Part shown: positions 43,541 to 52,254 of the stretch, piece after piece
Numbering within the stretch: position 1 is the stretch's first letter
Layout: each line of letters opens with the position of its first letter
Origin: Methylotenera_A aquatica
GTDB lineage: Bacteria > Pseudomonadota > Gammaproteobacteria > Burkholderiales > Methylophilaceae
Direction: 5' to 3'
Assembly: GCA_965601485.1 (NCBI GenBank)
Contig: OZ271846.1
Location: 1,488,001 to 1,552,000, forward strand
DNA length: 64,000 bases
Notes under the pieces: model-generated
Databases searched by the model: none
What the model was told of the DNA's origin: nothing
The model's input: only the letters and a program-made list of their open reading frames with translations
Made by a program: the position numbers and the translations under genes

Positions 43541-44647
43541 CTAACGCTTTTTGGTCGTCGTTGCAGGTAAATCACTGGATTGACGGACACGCCTGTTAGC
43601 GGTTTTTCGTGGTTTTGAATCTTTAAGCGTAGGCTTTTTAGCCTCTGTATTTTTTGCCGCACGTCCGCGATAATCAGGCTTACCATCTTCACCTAATTCG
43701 CGCACAGGTCTATCCAGCGCGCTCATTCTTTGTTTACGCACTTTTGGCACAAATACGGCGGTAGCTTTATCTTTTTCGCGTTGGCTTAATTGTCTTAATG
43801 GTGCTTTTGGCACCTCTAAGCCAGCCCATTCCAACAAGTCCACTACGGTTTTTTGTTCCAGCTTAAGCATAGTGCCTCGCTTTACCCTAGGAGGTAGATT
43901 CACAGGGCCAAATCGCACGCGCATTAAGCGGCTAACAGGCAATTGAAAAACTTCAAACAAACGCCGCACTTCGCGATTACGGCCTTCTCGAATAATTACT
44001 TGATACCAATGATTGGCACCCTCACCGCCTTGCGCGCTTATGCTGTCAAAGCTAGCAGGGCCGTCTTCCAGCTCAATTCCTTGCGTGAGCATGCTCATTT
44101 GTTCATCGGTTAATTCACCAAAAATACGCACGGCATATTCTCGCTCAACTTCATAGCGAGGGTGCATAAAACGGTTAGCCAATTCGCCTGAGTTGGTAAA
44201 TATTAATAATCCGCTAGTATTCATATCCAAGCGTCCTATTGCAATCCATTTGCCTTGTTTAATTTTTGGCAACTTATCAAAAACCGTGGCGCGGCCTTCT
44301 GGGTCGTCCTGACTAACGATCTCACCTTCCGGCTTATGGTAAATTAGTACTTGTGGCAATTCAGCTTCAAACGATAAGCGTACAGGTCGGCTATCAATAC
44401 GCACAATGTCATATTGGGTAACACCCGCGCCAACTTTGGCAATTTCGCCATTAATCGTCACACGACCACTGGCAATCAGCTCTTCCATATCGCGGCGTGA
44501 ACCCAATCCTTGCATCGCTAACAATTTATGTAGGCGTTGAGTTGGTTCGGGTGAGTCATCTTCGTCCACTTCCAGCTTGGTAAAGTTAGTTTTGGGACGA
44601 CGAATAGGTGCTTGTGGGTCGCGCTGTTGCTTGAAAGGACGTGCCAT
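43541..44647 (-). CDS. rluB: 23S rRNA pseudouridine synthase, RluB
   Basis: A 368-residue pseudouridine synthase. It has an N-terminal basic and acidic stretch, an S4 RNA-binding domain (RLHKLLAMQGLGSRRDMEELI, near residue 38) and a RsuA-type catalytic domain with the essential Asp in IGRLDMNTSGLLIFT. The C-terminal 90 residues are a basic, low-complexity tail, which is usual for betaproteobacterial RluB. It follows scpB, the common order. Confidence 0.93.
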   Translation of the reverse strand: MARPFKQQRDPQAPIRRPKTNFTKLEVDEDDSPEPTQRLHKLLAMQGLGSRRDMEELIASGRVTINGEIAKVGAGVTQYDIVRIDSRPVRLSFEAELPQVLIYHKPEGEIVSQDDPEGRATVFDKLPKIKQGKWIAIGRLDMNTSGLLIFTNSGELANRFMHPRYEVEREYAVRIFGELTDEQMSMLTQGIELEDGPASFDSISAQGGEGANHWYQVIIREGRNREVRRLFEVFQLPVSRLMRVRFGPVNLPPRVKRGTMLKLEQKTVVDLLEWAGLEVPKAPLRQLSQREKDKATAVFVPKVRKQRMSALDRPVRELGEDGKPDYRGRAAKNTEAKKPTLKDSKPRKTANRRVRQSSDLPATTTKKR

Positions 44648-44675
44648 GATGAGCTTGATTTATTTGCTAAGCAAT

Positions 44676-44702
44676 GATTTTACAGTAGTTACTGCGAAAA
44701 TC
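44676..44702. promoter_or_regulatory. Hairpin between scpB and rluB
   Basis: GATTTT-A-CAGTA and TACTG-CG-AAAATC pair around a two-base loop with a small internal bulge. On the minus strand it lies after scpB and before rluB, so it may be an attenuator, partial terminator or operator. Confidence 0.4.
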
Positions 44703-44735
44703 AGCATAAATTAATGGATTGGTAAAAGCGGTGAA

Positions 44736-45305
44736 TTAATTATCTAGTGGTATTTCTGTTTGCGCAAACTCTTCAAATGGCGGCAACTCGCTTAAACTAC
44801 GCAAACTCAGGTCATCCAAAAAGTGCTTTGTGGTGGCATAAAGTGATGGTCGACCTGGCACTTCACGCTGCCCCACCACGTCAATCCAATCACGCTCTTG
44901 CAATTGGCGCATCACATTTGGGTTAACTGCTACACCCCGAATTTGCTCAATATCACCTCTTGTAACTGGCTGCTTATAGGCAATAATTGCTAAAGTTTCC
45001 ATCACGGCGCGCGAATATTTTGGTTGCTTTTCTGGACTTAATCGCGCAATAAATTTGCTAAACTGCGGCTTGGCTTGGAAGCGGTAGCCTGTAGCCACTT
45101 GCACTAATTCCAGCGTTTTGGCGGTATTCTCCTGCGCCCAATCCTGCTTTAATTCATCTAAAAGCATGCGCAAGGTGGTACGCTCCATGCGCCCTGCGAA
45201 TAACTTTAATAAATCATCCAAGCTAAGTGGCTGGCCTGCAGTCAATAATGCGGCTTCCAGAATCTGCTTGAATTCAGTAATGTTATCGGGTTCTTTCACA
45301 ATCAC
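44736..45305 (-). CDS. scpB: Segregation and condensation protein B
   Basis: A 189-residue ScpB made of two winged-helix domains. ETLAIIAYKQPVTRGDIEQIRGV near residue 105 is the family signature. With ScpA and Smc it forms a condensin for chromosome segregation. The start is GTG at 45305, overlapping the scpA stop by four bases, so translation is coupled. Confidence 0.95.
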   Translation of the reverse strand: MIVKEPDNITEFKQILEAALLTAGQPLSLDDLLKLFAGRMERTTLRMLLDELKQDWAQENTAKTLELVQVATGYRFQAKPQFSKFIARLSPEKQPKYSRAVMETLAIIAYKQPVTRGDIEQIRGVAVNPNVMRQLQERDWIDVVGQREVPGRPSLYATTKHFLDDLSLRSLSELPPFEEFAQTEIPLDN

Positions 45306-46087
45306 TCACTGGCATTGGATTGTAAATAAATAGGCGAAAATGCTTGTTGTTGTGTGATGCGTATTAAGCCTTCTTTTGCCAACTCTAGAATCGCCAAAAA
45401 GTGCACCACCAGTTTTGGCAAACCATCTGTCAACACATCAAATAAGGCCGAAAATTCCACCATGCCATCTGCTTTTAAGCGTCGTAGAATCTGGCTCATG
45501 TGTTCTCGCACCGATAATTCGGCTTTGCCGATTTTATGATTCGTGGTTAATTTTGCGCGTTTGAGCACATTGCGCCAAGCTTCTACCAGTTCATCCAGGC
45601 TTACTTCAGGCGGTTTGATATCGGCAATATGCTGGTAACAAGCGGCTGCCACTTGTATTTCTCCACCCACTTGCGGCATTGCATCCAAACGCTGTGCCCC
45701 CAGCTTAATCGCTTCATACTCCATTAATCGACGTACCAACTCAGCACGCGGGTCGTCCTCTTCTGGCACTTCTACTGGCTTTGGCAGCAACATGCGCGAT
45801 TTAATCTCAATCAACATGGCTGACATCAGTAAATAATCTGCCGCTAACTCCAGCTTAATCACCTTCATCTTTTCGACATATTCCATATATTGCTCAGTCA
45901 ACTGAGCCATAGGGATATCCAGAATATCTAGATTGTGCTTACGAATCAGGTATAGCAGCAAATCTAGAGGACCTTCAAAGGCTTCTAGATACACCTCCAG
46001 CGCATCTGGCGGAATATATAAATCTTGCGGCAATTCCGATAGGGTTTCGCCATGAACGCGTATGCCTAATATGAGTTGCGTTTGCAT
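45302..46087 (-). CDS. scpA: Segregation and condensation protein A
   Basis: ScpA is the kleisin that bridges Smc heads. The 261-residue protein has the N-terminal FEGPLDLLLYLIRKHNLDILDIPMAQLTEQYMEYV, typical of the family, an acidic middle and a C-terminal winged helix (FSALFDVLTDGLPKLVVHFLAILEL). The SMR transporter gene lies 8 bases upstream. Confidence 0.95.
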   Translation of the reverse strand: MQTQLILGIRVHGETLSELPQDLYIPPDALEVYLEAFEGPLDLLLYLIRKHNLDILDIPMAQLTEQYMEYVEKMKVIKLELAADYLLMSAMLIEIKSRMLLPKPVEVPEEDDPRAELVRRLMEYEAIKLGAQRLDAMPQVGGEIQVAAACYQHIADIKPPEVSLDELVEAWRNVLKRAKLTTNHKIGKAELSVREHMSQILRRLKADGMVEFSALFDVLTDGLPKLVVHFLAILELAKEGLIRITQQQAFSPIYLQSNASE

Positions 46088-46095
46088 TAGCTAAC

Positions 46096-46428
46096 TTAAT
46101 GACCTACTGACTTTGAGAACAAATTAATCACAAAAACTCCTGCAATAATTAAACCCATACCAATCATAGATGGTAAATCTAATGTCTGTTTATAAACCAG
46201 CCAGCCAATGATTGAAACCAGCACAATACCCATACCTGACCAAATGCCGTACATAATACCAACTGGCAATACGCGCAGGCTAATCGACATAAAATAAAAT
46301 GCAGTACCGTAACCGATGACTACAATCAGAGATGGTATTATCCGCGTAAACTCGTTTGAGGCTTTCAGCGCAGTTGTGGCAATCACTTCACCGGATATTG
46401 CAATTGCTAAAGCTAACCAAGGATTCAT
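46096..46428 (-). CDS. Small multidrug resistance (SMR) family transporter
   Basis: A 110-residue protein with four membrane helices. Glu14 in ISGEVIATTALKAS is the conserved proton/substrate-coupling residue of the family, and the GIMYGIWSGMGIVLV segment matches EmrE-type helix 3. It could export quaternary cations or guanidinium. The gene is set between trpS and scpA, which are usually neighbours in betaproteobacteria, so it may be an insertion into this operon. Confidence 0.92.
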   Translation of the reverse strand: MNPWLALAIAISGEVIATTALKASNEFTRIIPSLIVVIGYGTAFYFMSISLRVLPVGIMYGIWSGMGIVLVSIIGWLVYKQTLDLPSMIGMGLIIAGVFVINLFSKSVGH

Positions 46429-46444
46429 GTCGATTATTTTAATC

Positions 46445-47647
46445 TCATGAATAATTCAAACCCATCGCGTCTCGCACATCGCGCATGGTTTCTCTTGCCA
46501 ACTTACGCGCTTTTTCACAGCCTTCTGCGACGATATTTTTAACTAAAGTTGGGTCATCGGCGTATTGGGCTGCACGTTCCTGAATCGGTTGTAGTTCTTT
46601 TAATACGCCCTCAATCACTGGGCCTTTGCATTCAATACAGCCAATTGATGCAGATTTGCAGCCGTTTTGTACCCAATCTTGGGTGGTTTTATCTGAATAG
46701 ATTTCGTGCAATTGCCAAACAGGACATTTGACTGGATCACCTGAGTCAGTGCGGCGAATACGCGCAGGATCGGTGGGCATAGTTTTGATTTTTTTTGCGA
46801 TTACATCTTTACCTTCGCGTAATGAAATGGTGTTGTTATACGATTTAGACATTTTCTGACCATCTAAACCCGGCATTTTTGAGGCTGGCGTAAGCTTATA
46901 ATCTGGCTCTAGCAGAATCATTTTACCGCCGCCCTCTAAGTAGCCCAGCAAACGTTCTTTATCGCCCATGCTCATGCCTTGCTGTTCTTCAATCAAAGCG
47001 CGCGCTGATTCTATGGCTTCTTCATCACCCGCTTGTTGATAAGCGCTACGCATCTCTTCATACAACGCACCTTTTTTGCTACCTAATTTTTTGATAGCGG
47101 CTTTGGCTTTTTCTTCAAATCCGGTTTCTTTGCCATAAATATGGTTAAAGCGGCGCGCGATTTCACGGGTGAATTCGATATGCGGGATCTGGTCTTCGCC
47201 AACAGGAACCTGAGTTGCTTTGTAAATAAGGATATCCGCGCTTTGCAATAGCGGGTAACCCAAAAAGCCGTAAGTAGATAAATCTTTGCTAGCTAATTTT
47301 TCTTGCTGATCTTTATAGGTTGGCACACGCTCTAACCAACTTAAAGGGGTAATCATGCTTAATAATGTATGCAATTCGGCATGCTCTGGCACGCGCGATT
47401 GAATAAAAATAGTCGCATTAGCTGGGTCTACGCCGGCTGCCAGCCAATCAATGACCATTTCCCAAACCGATTCTTCAATGATTTCTGGCGTATCGTAGTG
47501 AGTGGTCAATGCATGCCAATCGGCCACAAAAAACAAGCATTCGTGCTCATGTTGCAGCTTAATCCAATTTTTAAGCACGCCATTGTAGTGGCCTAAATGC
47601 AAACTGCCTGTTGGGCGCATGCCCGATAAAACGCGTTCTAACGCCAT
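46445..47647 (-). CDS. trpS: Tryptophanyl-tRNA synthetase
   Basis: A 400-residue class I synthetase. The HIGH-like motif is in GSLHLGHYNGVLKNW (near residue 17) and the KMSKS motif in GQKMSKSYNN (near residue 265). It is about 65 residues longer than E. coli TrpS because of an inserted stretch between the two motifs (about residues 170-235), which is common in betaproteobacterial enzymes. Context next to the M50 protease and yciO is typical. Confidence 0.96.
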   Translation of the reverse strand: MALERVLSGMRPTGSLHLGHYNGVLKNWIKLQHEHECLFFVADWHALTTHYDTPEIIEESVWEMVIDWLAAGVDPANATIFIQSRVPEHAELHTLLSMITPLSWLERVPTYKDQQEKLASKDLSTYGFLGYPLLQSADILIYKATQVPVGEDQIPHIEFTREIARRFNHIYGKETGFEEKAKAAIKKLGSKKGALYEEMRSAYQQAGDEEAIESARALIEEQQGMSMGDKERLLGYLEGGGKMILLEPDYKLTPASKMPGLDGQKMSKSYNNTISLREGKDVIAKKIKTMPTDPARIRRTDSGDPVKCPVWQLHEIYSDKTTQDWVQNGCKSASIGCIECKGPVIEGVLKELQPIQERAAQYADDPTLVKNIVAEGCEKARKLARETMRDVRDAMGLNYS

Positions 47648-47698
47648 ATTTAACCTTGTGAATGACTTATTATATTTTTGTAAATGATACTTATAGTA

Positions 47699-48367
47699 CT
47701 AGAAAAAAACCGCTGAAATACCCTGCAAAGTTAACATCACAAACGGCCACATAATTTTATCAAGAATATGCGTGACCAATAAAAAAATTAAAATAATAAA
47801 ACCATAGCGCTCAATTTGTGCGTATTTAATCGCTAAATTGTTGGGCAGCAAGCTCACCGCAATGCGTCCACCATCTAGAGGCGGCAATGGTAATAAATTA
47901 AGCACCATTAAAATGATATTGGTTAATATACCCGCCGCACCCATCAAGGCAAATGGCAGCGCCGCATATTCAGGCAAAAAGTGTGCAAACTGCATGGCAA
48001 TTGCCCACAAAATTGCCATCACTAAATTGGCGCCCGGCCCTGCAGCGGCTACCCACAACATATCGCGCTTGGGGTGGCGTAAACTCATAAAGTTAACCGG
48101 CACTGGCTTGGCCCAACCGAAGAAGATACCGCCAACTAGCATGGTAATGCTTGGCACAATAACGGTACCAACCAAATCAATATGGCGGATGGGATTAAGC
48201 GAAATACGACCTAAATTGTGCGCGGTCATGTCTCCATAATAGCGCGCGGCGAAGCCATGCGCCGCTTCGTGCACAGTAATGGCTAGAATCATGGGGATGG
48301 CTGTTACCGCAATACGTTGAACAGTAGTGAGTGATTGCAACGCGTTTAAAAGATTAAAAAAATCCAT
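47699..48367 (-). CDS. Site-2-type intramembrane metalloprotease, M50 family
   Basis: A 222-residue membrane protein with five or so helices. The zinc motif HEAAH is at residues 33-37, and the third ligand is in LPLPPLDGGRI near residue 165 (Asp). It matches the short M50B/rhomboid-independent proteases that often sit next to trpS in proteobacteria. It has no PDZ domain. The substrate is unknown. Confidence 0.92.
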   Translation of the reverse strand: MDFFNLLNALQSLTTVQRIAVTAIPMILAITVHEAAHGFAARYYGDMTAHNLGRISLNPIRHIDLVGTVIVPSITMLVGGIFFGWAKPVPVNFMSLRHPKRDMLWVAAAGPGANLVMAILWAIAMQFAHFLPEYAALPFALMGAAGILTNIILMVLNLLPLPPLDGGRIAVSLLPNNLAIKYAQIERYGFIILIFLLVTHILDKIMWPFVMLTLQGISAVFF

Positions 48368-48422
48368 ATTGCTTTCTGAAAATTATTTTTAAATATTAAT
48401 TTATTTTGTGATATAAAGTGTT

Positions 48423-49046
48423 TTAGAAACCAAACGGCGCCGCATCTACCATGCCTTGGCGTATTAAGGCAGGCTCAACGGCGGTTAAATCAACCACAGT
48501 AGTTAGGCCTGCGACACTAATTGCCGAATCAATCACTAAATCTACTTGGCTCTCTAACCTATCGCGAATTTCCCACGCATCGTTTAAAGGCGCGTCATCC
48601 GCTGGCAATTGCAAAGTCATGCTTAACATCGGCTCTGCCAATTCATCTAACAAGGCCTGCACTACTAAGTGATTGGGCACACGGATACCAACAGCGCTGC
48701 GCTTGGGGTGCTGCAAGCGGCGCGGCACTTCCCGTGTGGCTTTTAATATAAAGGTAATTGCGGCTGGGGTATTGGCTTTAAGCAATCTAAATTGACTATT
48801 ATTTACTTGCGCATACACGCTTAATTCACTCAGGTTGCGGCAAATTAAAGTAAATAAATGATCATCTCCCAAGCCACGAATTTGGCGAATTTTGTCTTGC
48901 GCCTCTTTAAACCCAATCATACAACCCAAAGCGTAACTAGAGTCGGTAGGGTAAGCAATCACGCCGCCTTCCCGCAAAATCTCAACCGCATGTTTTATTA
49001 AACGTGGTTGAGGGTTATCGGCATTTATTACAAAATACTGAGCCAT
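48423..49046 (-). CDS. yciO: YciO/Sua5/YrdC family protein
   Basis: A 207-residue protein with the YrdC fold. GGVIAYPTDSSYALGC near residue 28 and FTLICRNLSELSVYA are typical, and LSMTLQLP resembles the later loop. The YciO subgroup lacks some residues of the threonylcarbamoyl-AMP synthases TsaC/Sua5, and its activity is weak or different. TsaC is the alternative reading. It is the usual neighbour of the PHP gene, 22 bases downstream of it. Confidence 0.88.
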   Translation of the reverse strand: MAQYFVINADNPQPRLIKHAVEILREGGVIAYPTDSSYALGCMIGFKEAQDKIRQIRGLGDDHLFTLICRNLSELSVYAQVNNSQFRLLKANTPAAITFILKATREVPRRLQHPKRSAVGIRVPNHLVVQALLDELAEPMLSMTLQLPADDAPLNDAWEIRDRLESQVDLVIDSAISVAGLTTVVDLTAVEPALIRQGMVDAAPFGF

Positions 49047-49068
49047 TTTAAAACAGTGCCATGTTGGG

Positions 49069-49920
49069 TTAATTTAAATTTTTCGCTTCTGGCCAATCGC
49101 CCCAGATGGGCTCGCAGCCAACGGGCAAATCAGGCATGCAACCCATAGCCATATAGGATAAGCCAGGACCATGATAATCGGAGCCAAGTGAGGCTTTTAA
49201 GCTAAAACGATGTGCGATTTTGGCAAATTGTTGGTATTGCGGTGGATTGTGGCTACCAGTTACCACTTCAATCGCGGCGCCGCCATAACTTCTAAACTCG
49301 TGCATCAACAACATCATGTTTATGGTGCCTAAATCGTAACGTCCGGGGTGCGCAATCACCGCTTGACCGCCTGCATTGGTAATCAAACTCACTGCAGACT
49401 CTAAATCCATCCATTTATAGTCAACAAAACCCGGCTTGCCTTTGACTAAAAAATTTTTAAAGACCGATTTAACATCTTTAGCATATCCATTTTTAACCAA
49501 AAACTGTGCGAAATGGCTGCGCGTCAAAATACTTTGTTTGGCGATTTCTTTTGCACCTTCATAAGCGCCTGCAATACCCGCTTTGACTAAGCCTTCTGCC
49601 ATTTGCAAAGCGCGTTCATCGCGCCCAATGCGTACACCCGCCAACGCATTTTTTAAAGCCTCATTTTCGGCATCAAACTTTAAACCCACAATATGCAAAG
49701 TACGTTTTTTCCAAGTGACTGAAATCTCAACACCATTTATAAAATGAATACCGTTATCAATCGCCGCATTGCGCGCAATATGCAAGCCAGTAATATCATC
49801 ATGATCGGTTAGCGCCATCACTTTAATGCCGCTTTTAGCAGCCAGCGCCACAATTTCTTGCGGCGCTAATAAGCCATCTGAAATGGTAGAGTGGCAATGT
49901 AAATCTATCTGTGCAGCCAT
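49069..49920 (-). CDS. PHP domain phosphoesterase, RNase AM/YciV-like
   Basis: A 283-residue PHP-domain protein. DLHCHSTISDGLL gives the HxH motif at the N-terminus, LTDHDDITG and VIAHPGRYDL carry further metal ligands, and GSDYHGPG closes the site. E. coli YciV (RNase AM, formerly TrpH) is a 5'-3' exonuclease that trims rRNA 5' ends and removes phosphate from pAp. The same role is likely here by length and context. Confidence 0.92.
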   Translation of the reverse strand: MAAQIDLHCHSTISDGLLAPQEIVALAAKSGIKVMALTDHDDITGLHIARNAAIDNGIHFINGVEISVTWKKRTLHIVGLKFDAENEALKNALAGVRIGRDERALQMAEGLVKAGIAGAYEGAKEIAKQSILTRSHFAQFLVKNGYAKDVKSVFKNFLVKGKPGFVDYKWMDLESAVSLITNAGGQAVIAHPGRYDLGTINMMLLMHEFRSYGGAAIEVVTGSHNPPQYQQFAKIAHRFSLKASLGSDYHGPGLSYMAMGCMPDLPVGCEPIWGDWPEAKNLN

Positions 49921-50029
49921 AAATATTTTTCGGTTATCGAATATTTTGCAAACAATCGTAAATCATAGCAAAATACAATCTTTACAGATAGTTAAGCTTT
50001 TATTTAGATCACTCCATTTTAAGGCTCGC

Positions 50030-50581
50030 ATGAAATTTCTCTTTGATTTGCTTCCTGTTATTTTATTTTTTGTGGGCTTTAAGCTTTACGGTATTTTCAC
50101 TGCCACCGCCATTGCCATTGCGGCTACAATTGCCATGATAATTTACGCCAAAATCCGCCATGGTGTAGTAGAAAAAATGTTGTTAATCAATGGCGCGATT
50201 ATTGGCGTGCTGGGTGGAGTTACTCTTTTACTACACGACAAAACGTATATTATGTGGAAACCAACCGTGCTTTATTGGCTATTAGCGGTTGTGTTATTAA
50301 TTGCCAATTTGTTTTTTAAGAAAAACTTTATTCAACAAATGATGGGCAAAATGCTAGACGCGCCTAAGTCTATTTGGGATAAGCTTAATCTTGCTTGGGT
50401 GGTATTTTTAGTGATATTGGGCTTTGTAAATTTATATGTCGCGTTTCACTACTCTGAAAATGCTTGGGTAAACTTTAAACTGTTTGGCGTAACCAGCATT
50501 ATGTTTGTTTTTATTATTGCGCAAACACTGTTGCTAAAACAATATTTAATTGAGCCAGCCGACGATAAAGAGAAAAAATAA
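50030..50581 (+). CDS. yciB: Septation protein A / YciB inner-membrane protein
   Basis: A 183-residue protein with five or six membrane segments. The start at 50030 gives the canonical KFLFDLLPVILFFVGFKLYGI and is preceded by AAGG; the frame is open upstream into the divergent PHP gene, which is not coding. AWVVFLVILGFVNLYVAF and FKLFGVTSIMFVFIIAQ are typical. It acts in envelope maintenance and septation. Its stop overlaps the yciI start (TAATG). Confidence 0.94.
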   Translation: MKFLFDLLPVILFFVGFKLYGIFTATAIAIAATIAMIIYAKIRHGVVEKMLLINGAIIGVLGGVTLLLHDKTYIMWKPTVLYWLLAVVLLIANLFFKKNFIQQMMGKMLDAPKSIWDKLNLAWVVFLVILGFVNLYVAFHYSENAWVNFKLFGVTSIMFVFIIAQTLLLKQYLIEPADDKEKK

Positions 50582-50880
50582 TGCTGTACGCCATTATTGC
50601 TGAAGATAGCCCAAATAGCTTAGATAAACGATTACTCAACCGTCCTGCACACTTAGCCAGATTAACCGAATTGCAAAACCAGGGAAGATTAGTGTTAGCA
50701 GGGCCAATGCCCGCCATTGATAGTATTGACCCAGGCCCTGCAGGTTTTAGTGGCAGCTTAATTGTGGCCGAATTTAGCGATTTAGAAACAGCAAAAAATT
50801 GGGCAAATGCAGATCCATTTGTAGGCGCAGGTGTTTATACAAACGTTATGGTTAAACCGTTTAGAAAAACACTCCCTTAA
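50581..50880 (+). CDS. yciI: YciI family protein
   Basis: A 99-residue ferredoxin-fold protein. Conserved features are EDSPNSLDKRLLNRPAHLARL, with the probable active-site His, and GRLVLAGPMP. YciI-like proteins have possible hydrolase or dehydrochlorinase-like activity but no firm role. Coupled to yciB by the TAATG overlap. The yciB-yciI-bolA-ppiC order is common in betaproteobacteria. Confidence 0.92.
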   Translation: MLYAIIAEDSPNSLDKRLLNRPAHLARLTELQNQGRLVLAGPMPAIDSIDPGPAGFSGSLIVAEFSDLETAKNWANADPFVGAGVYTNVMVKPFRKTLP

Positions 50881-50946
50881 AATTAAGGTATTCTGCTTAA
50901 CAATAACTAATTTTATCATTTAAGCTTTTTGAGTACTTAAAAACGA

Positions 50947-51216
50947 ATGAATTTAACTGAAATCATCAAAACCAAACTGGCAATATTGGAACCTATCAGC
51001 TTAACACTTAAAGATGATAGCGCTTTGCATGCAGGCCATGCTGGCAATGGCGGTGGAGGACATTTCAGCCTCACTATCGTTAGCTCGCAATTTTCCCAAA
51101 AATCACCGATAATGCGACATCGTTTAATTTATGAAGTACTTACCGACTTAATGCCGCAACAAATTCATGCTATAAGCATTCTTGCAATTTCGCCAGATGA
51201 CCCCAATTCAACTTAA
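50947..51216 (+). CDS. BolA family protein
   Basis: An 89-residue BolA/IbaG-fold protein. The HAGHAGNGGGGHFSLTIVSSQF stretch carries the conserved His that may help bind a [2Fe-2S] cluster with a glutaredoxin, and RHRLIYEVLTDLM is the family helix. It is likely a BolA-type iron-sulfur trafficking factor. It is between yciI and the peptidyl-prolyl isomerase gene. Confidence 0.93.
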   Translation: MNLTEIIKTKLAILEPISLTLKDDSALHAGHAGNGGGGHFSLTIVSSQFSQKSPIMRHRLIYEVLTDLMPQQIHAISILAISPDDPNST

Positions 51217-51265
51217 TTAGCATTCTAATAACTCTAAAATACTTCATCTAAGACTAAGGATTTTT

Positions 51266-52072
51266 ATGAAAATCACCCAAATTTTTATTGCAATTGCAGC
51301 ACTAACGACTCTTTCTATTACTCCAGCCGTATACGCTTCCGATGCAGCTGCTACCGTTAACGGCAAACCCATTAAACAAGCTTGGGTTGATTACATTATG
51401 AAAGACGCGCAAGCACGCGGCCAAAAATCTTCAGATGGTATGAAAAATGCCATCATTAACGAATTAGTGGGGTCGGAATTAGCCTATCAGGAGGCTCAAA
51501 AACAAGGCATTGATAAAATGCCTGACTATAAAATTAATGAAGAGCTTTCACAGCGCAAACTACTAGTAAATATTTTCTTAGCGGATTTTATGAAAAAAAA
51601 TCCAGTGACCGAAGCCGATACCAAAGCAGCTTATGAACAATACAAAAAAGAGCTAGGTGATAAAGAATATAACGCTCGCCATATTTTAGTTAAAACAGAG
51701 GCCGAAGCGAACGAGATTTTGGCACAAGTAAAGAAAGGCAGCGATTTTGCTAAGTTAGCAAAAGAAAAGTCAATGGATCCTGGCTCTAAAGAAAAAGGTG
51801 GCGATTTAGGCTGGTTCTCACCTGCTGGTATGGTAAAACCATTTAGCGAAGCGGTAACCACCCTTAAAAAAGGCGAAGTAACAGCTGCTCCAGTACAAAC
51901 GCAATTCGGCTGGCACGTAATCAAAATGGTTGATACACGTGCAACTCAAGTCCCTACCTATGAAAAAGTAAAAGAAAGTTTAGAGCGCACTTTACAACAG
52001 CGCAAACTGGAAAAAATGATGTTAGATTTAAAAGCAAAAGCAAAAATTGAAGTAACTGGGGCGGCAAAATAA
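51266..52072 (+). CDS. Parvulin-type peptidyl-prolyl cis-trans isomerase, exported
   Basis: A 268-residue periplasmic PPIase with a signal peptide (cut near VYASDA, about residue 24), an N-terminal SurA/PrsA-like helical chaperone part and a rotamase domain at about 130-230: ARHILVKTEAEANEIL, GGDLGWFSPAGMVKPF and TQFGWHVIKM. It helps fold outer-membrane proteins. AAGGA lies before the ATG. A terminator follows the stop. Confidence 0.93.
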   Translation: MKITQIFIAIAALTTLSITPAVYASDAAATVNGKPIKQAWVDYIMKDAQARGQKSSDGMKNAIINELVGSELAYQEAQKQGIDKMPDYKINEELSQRKLLVNIFLADFMKKNPVTEADTKAAYEQYKKELGDKEYNARHILVKTEAEANEILAQVKKGSDFAKLAKEKSMDPGSKEKGGDLGWFSPAGMVKPFSEAVTTLKKGEVTAAPVQTQFGWHVIKMVDTRATQVPTYEKVKESLERTLQQRKLEKMMLDLKAKAKIEVTGAAK

Positions 52073-52131
52073 ATTTAAATACAAGTTTTAAACACATTTG
52101 AAACGTAAATATTAATTGTCAGTTTCATTAT

Positions 52132-52159
52132 AAAAAAGCCTGCATTAGCGGGCTTTTTT
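52132..52159 (+). terminator. Rho-independent terminator after the PPIase gene
   Basis: AAAAAAGCC-T-GC, a four-base loop and GC-G-GGCTTTTTT form a stem with a T-tract, 60 bases after the stop codon. Confidence 0.9.
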
Positions 52160-52204
52160 ATTGCCTGTAGGTAGTGAATTTTAAAAATATATGTCACAAT
52201 CAAG

Positions 52205-52220
52205 AACTATTATCATTTAG
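52205..52220. promoter_or_regulatory. Possible Fur-box half-site upstream of ftr1
   Basis: AACTATTATCATTTAG (complement contains AATGATAAT) fits one half of the Fur consensus built on TGATAAT, while the second half is poor. It lies about 35 bases before the ftr1 start. Regulation by iron is an inference. Confidence 0.35.
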
Positions 52221-52254
52221 ATTAAACTAAATAAAAACTTAATTGGGATTACCT

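Noticed and set aside
48423..49046. TsaC (threonylcarbamoyl-AMP synthase)
   Set aside because: Gene context next to the PHP gene and sequence features fit the YciO subgroup better; only a tree with TsaC from the same genome would settle it.
52243..52254. TTG start four codons upstream for the FTR1 gene
   Set aside because: The TTG lies on the probable ribosome site (TTGGGA), and the ATG at 52255 gives the normal family N-terminus.
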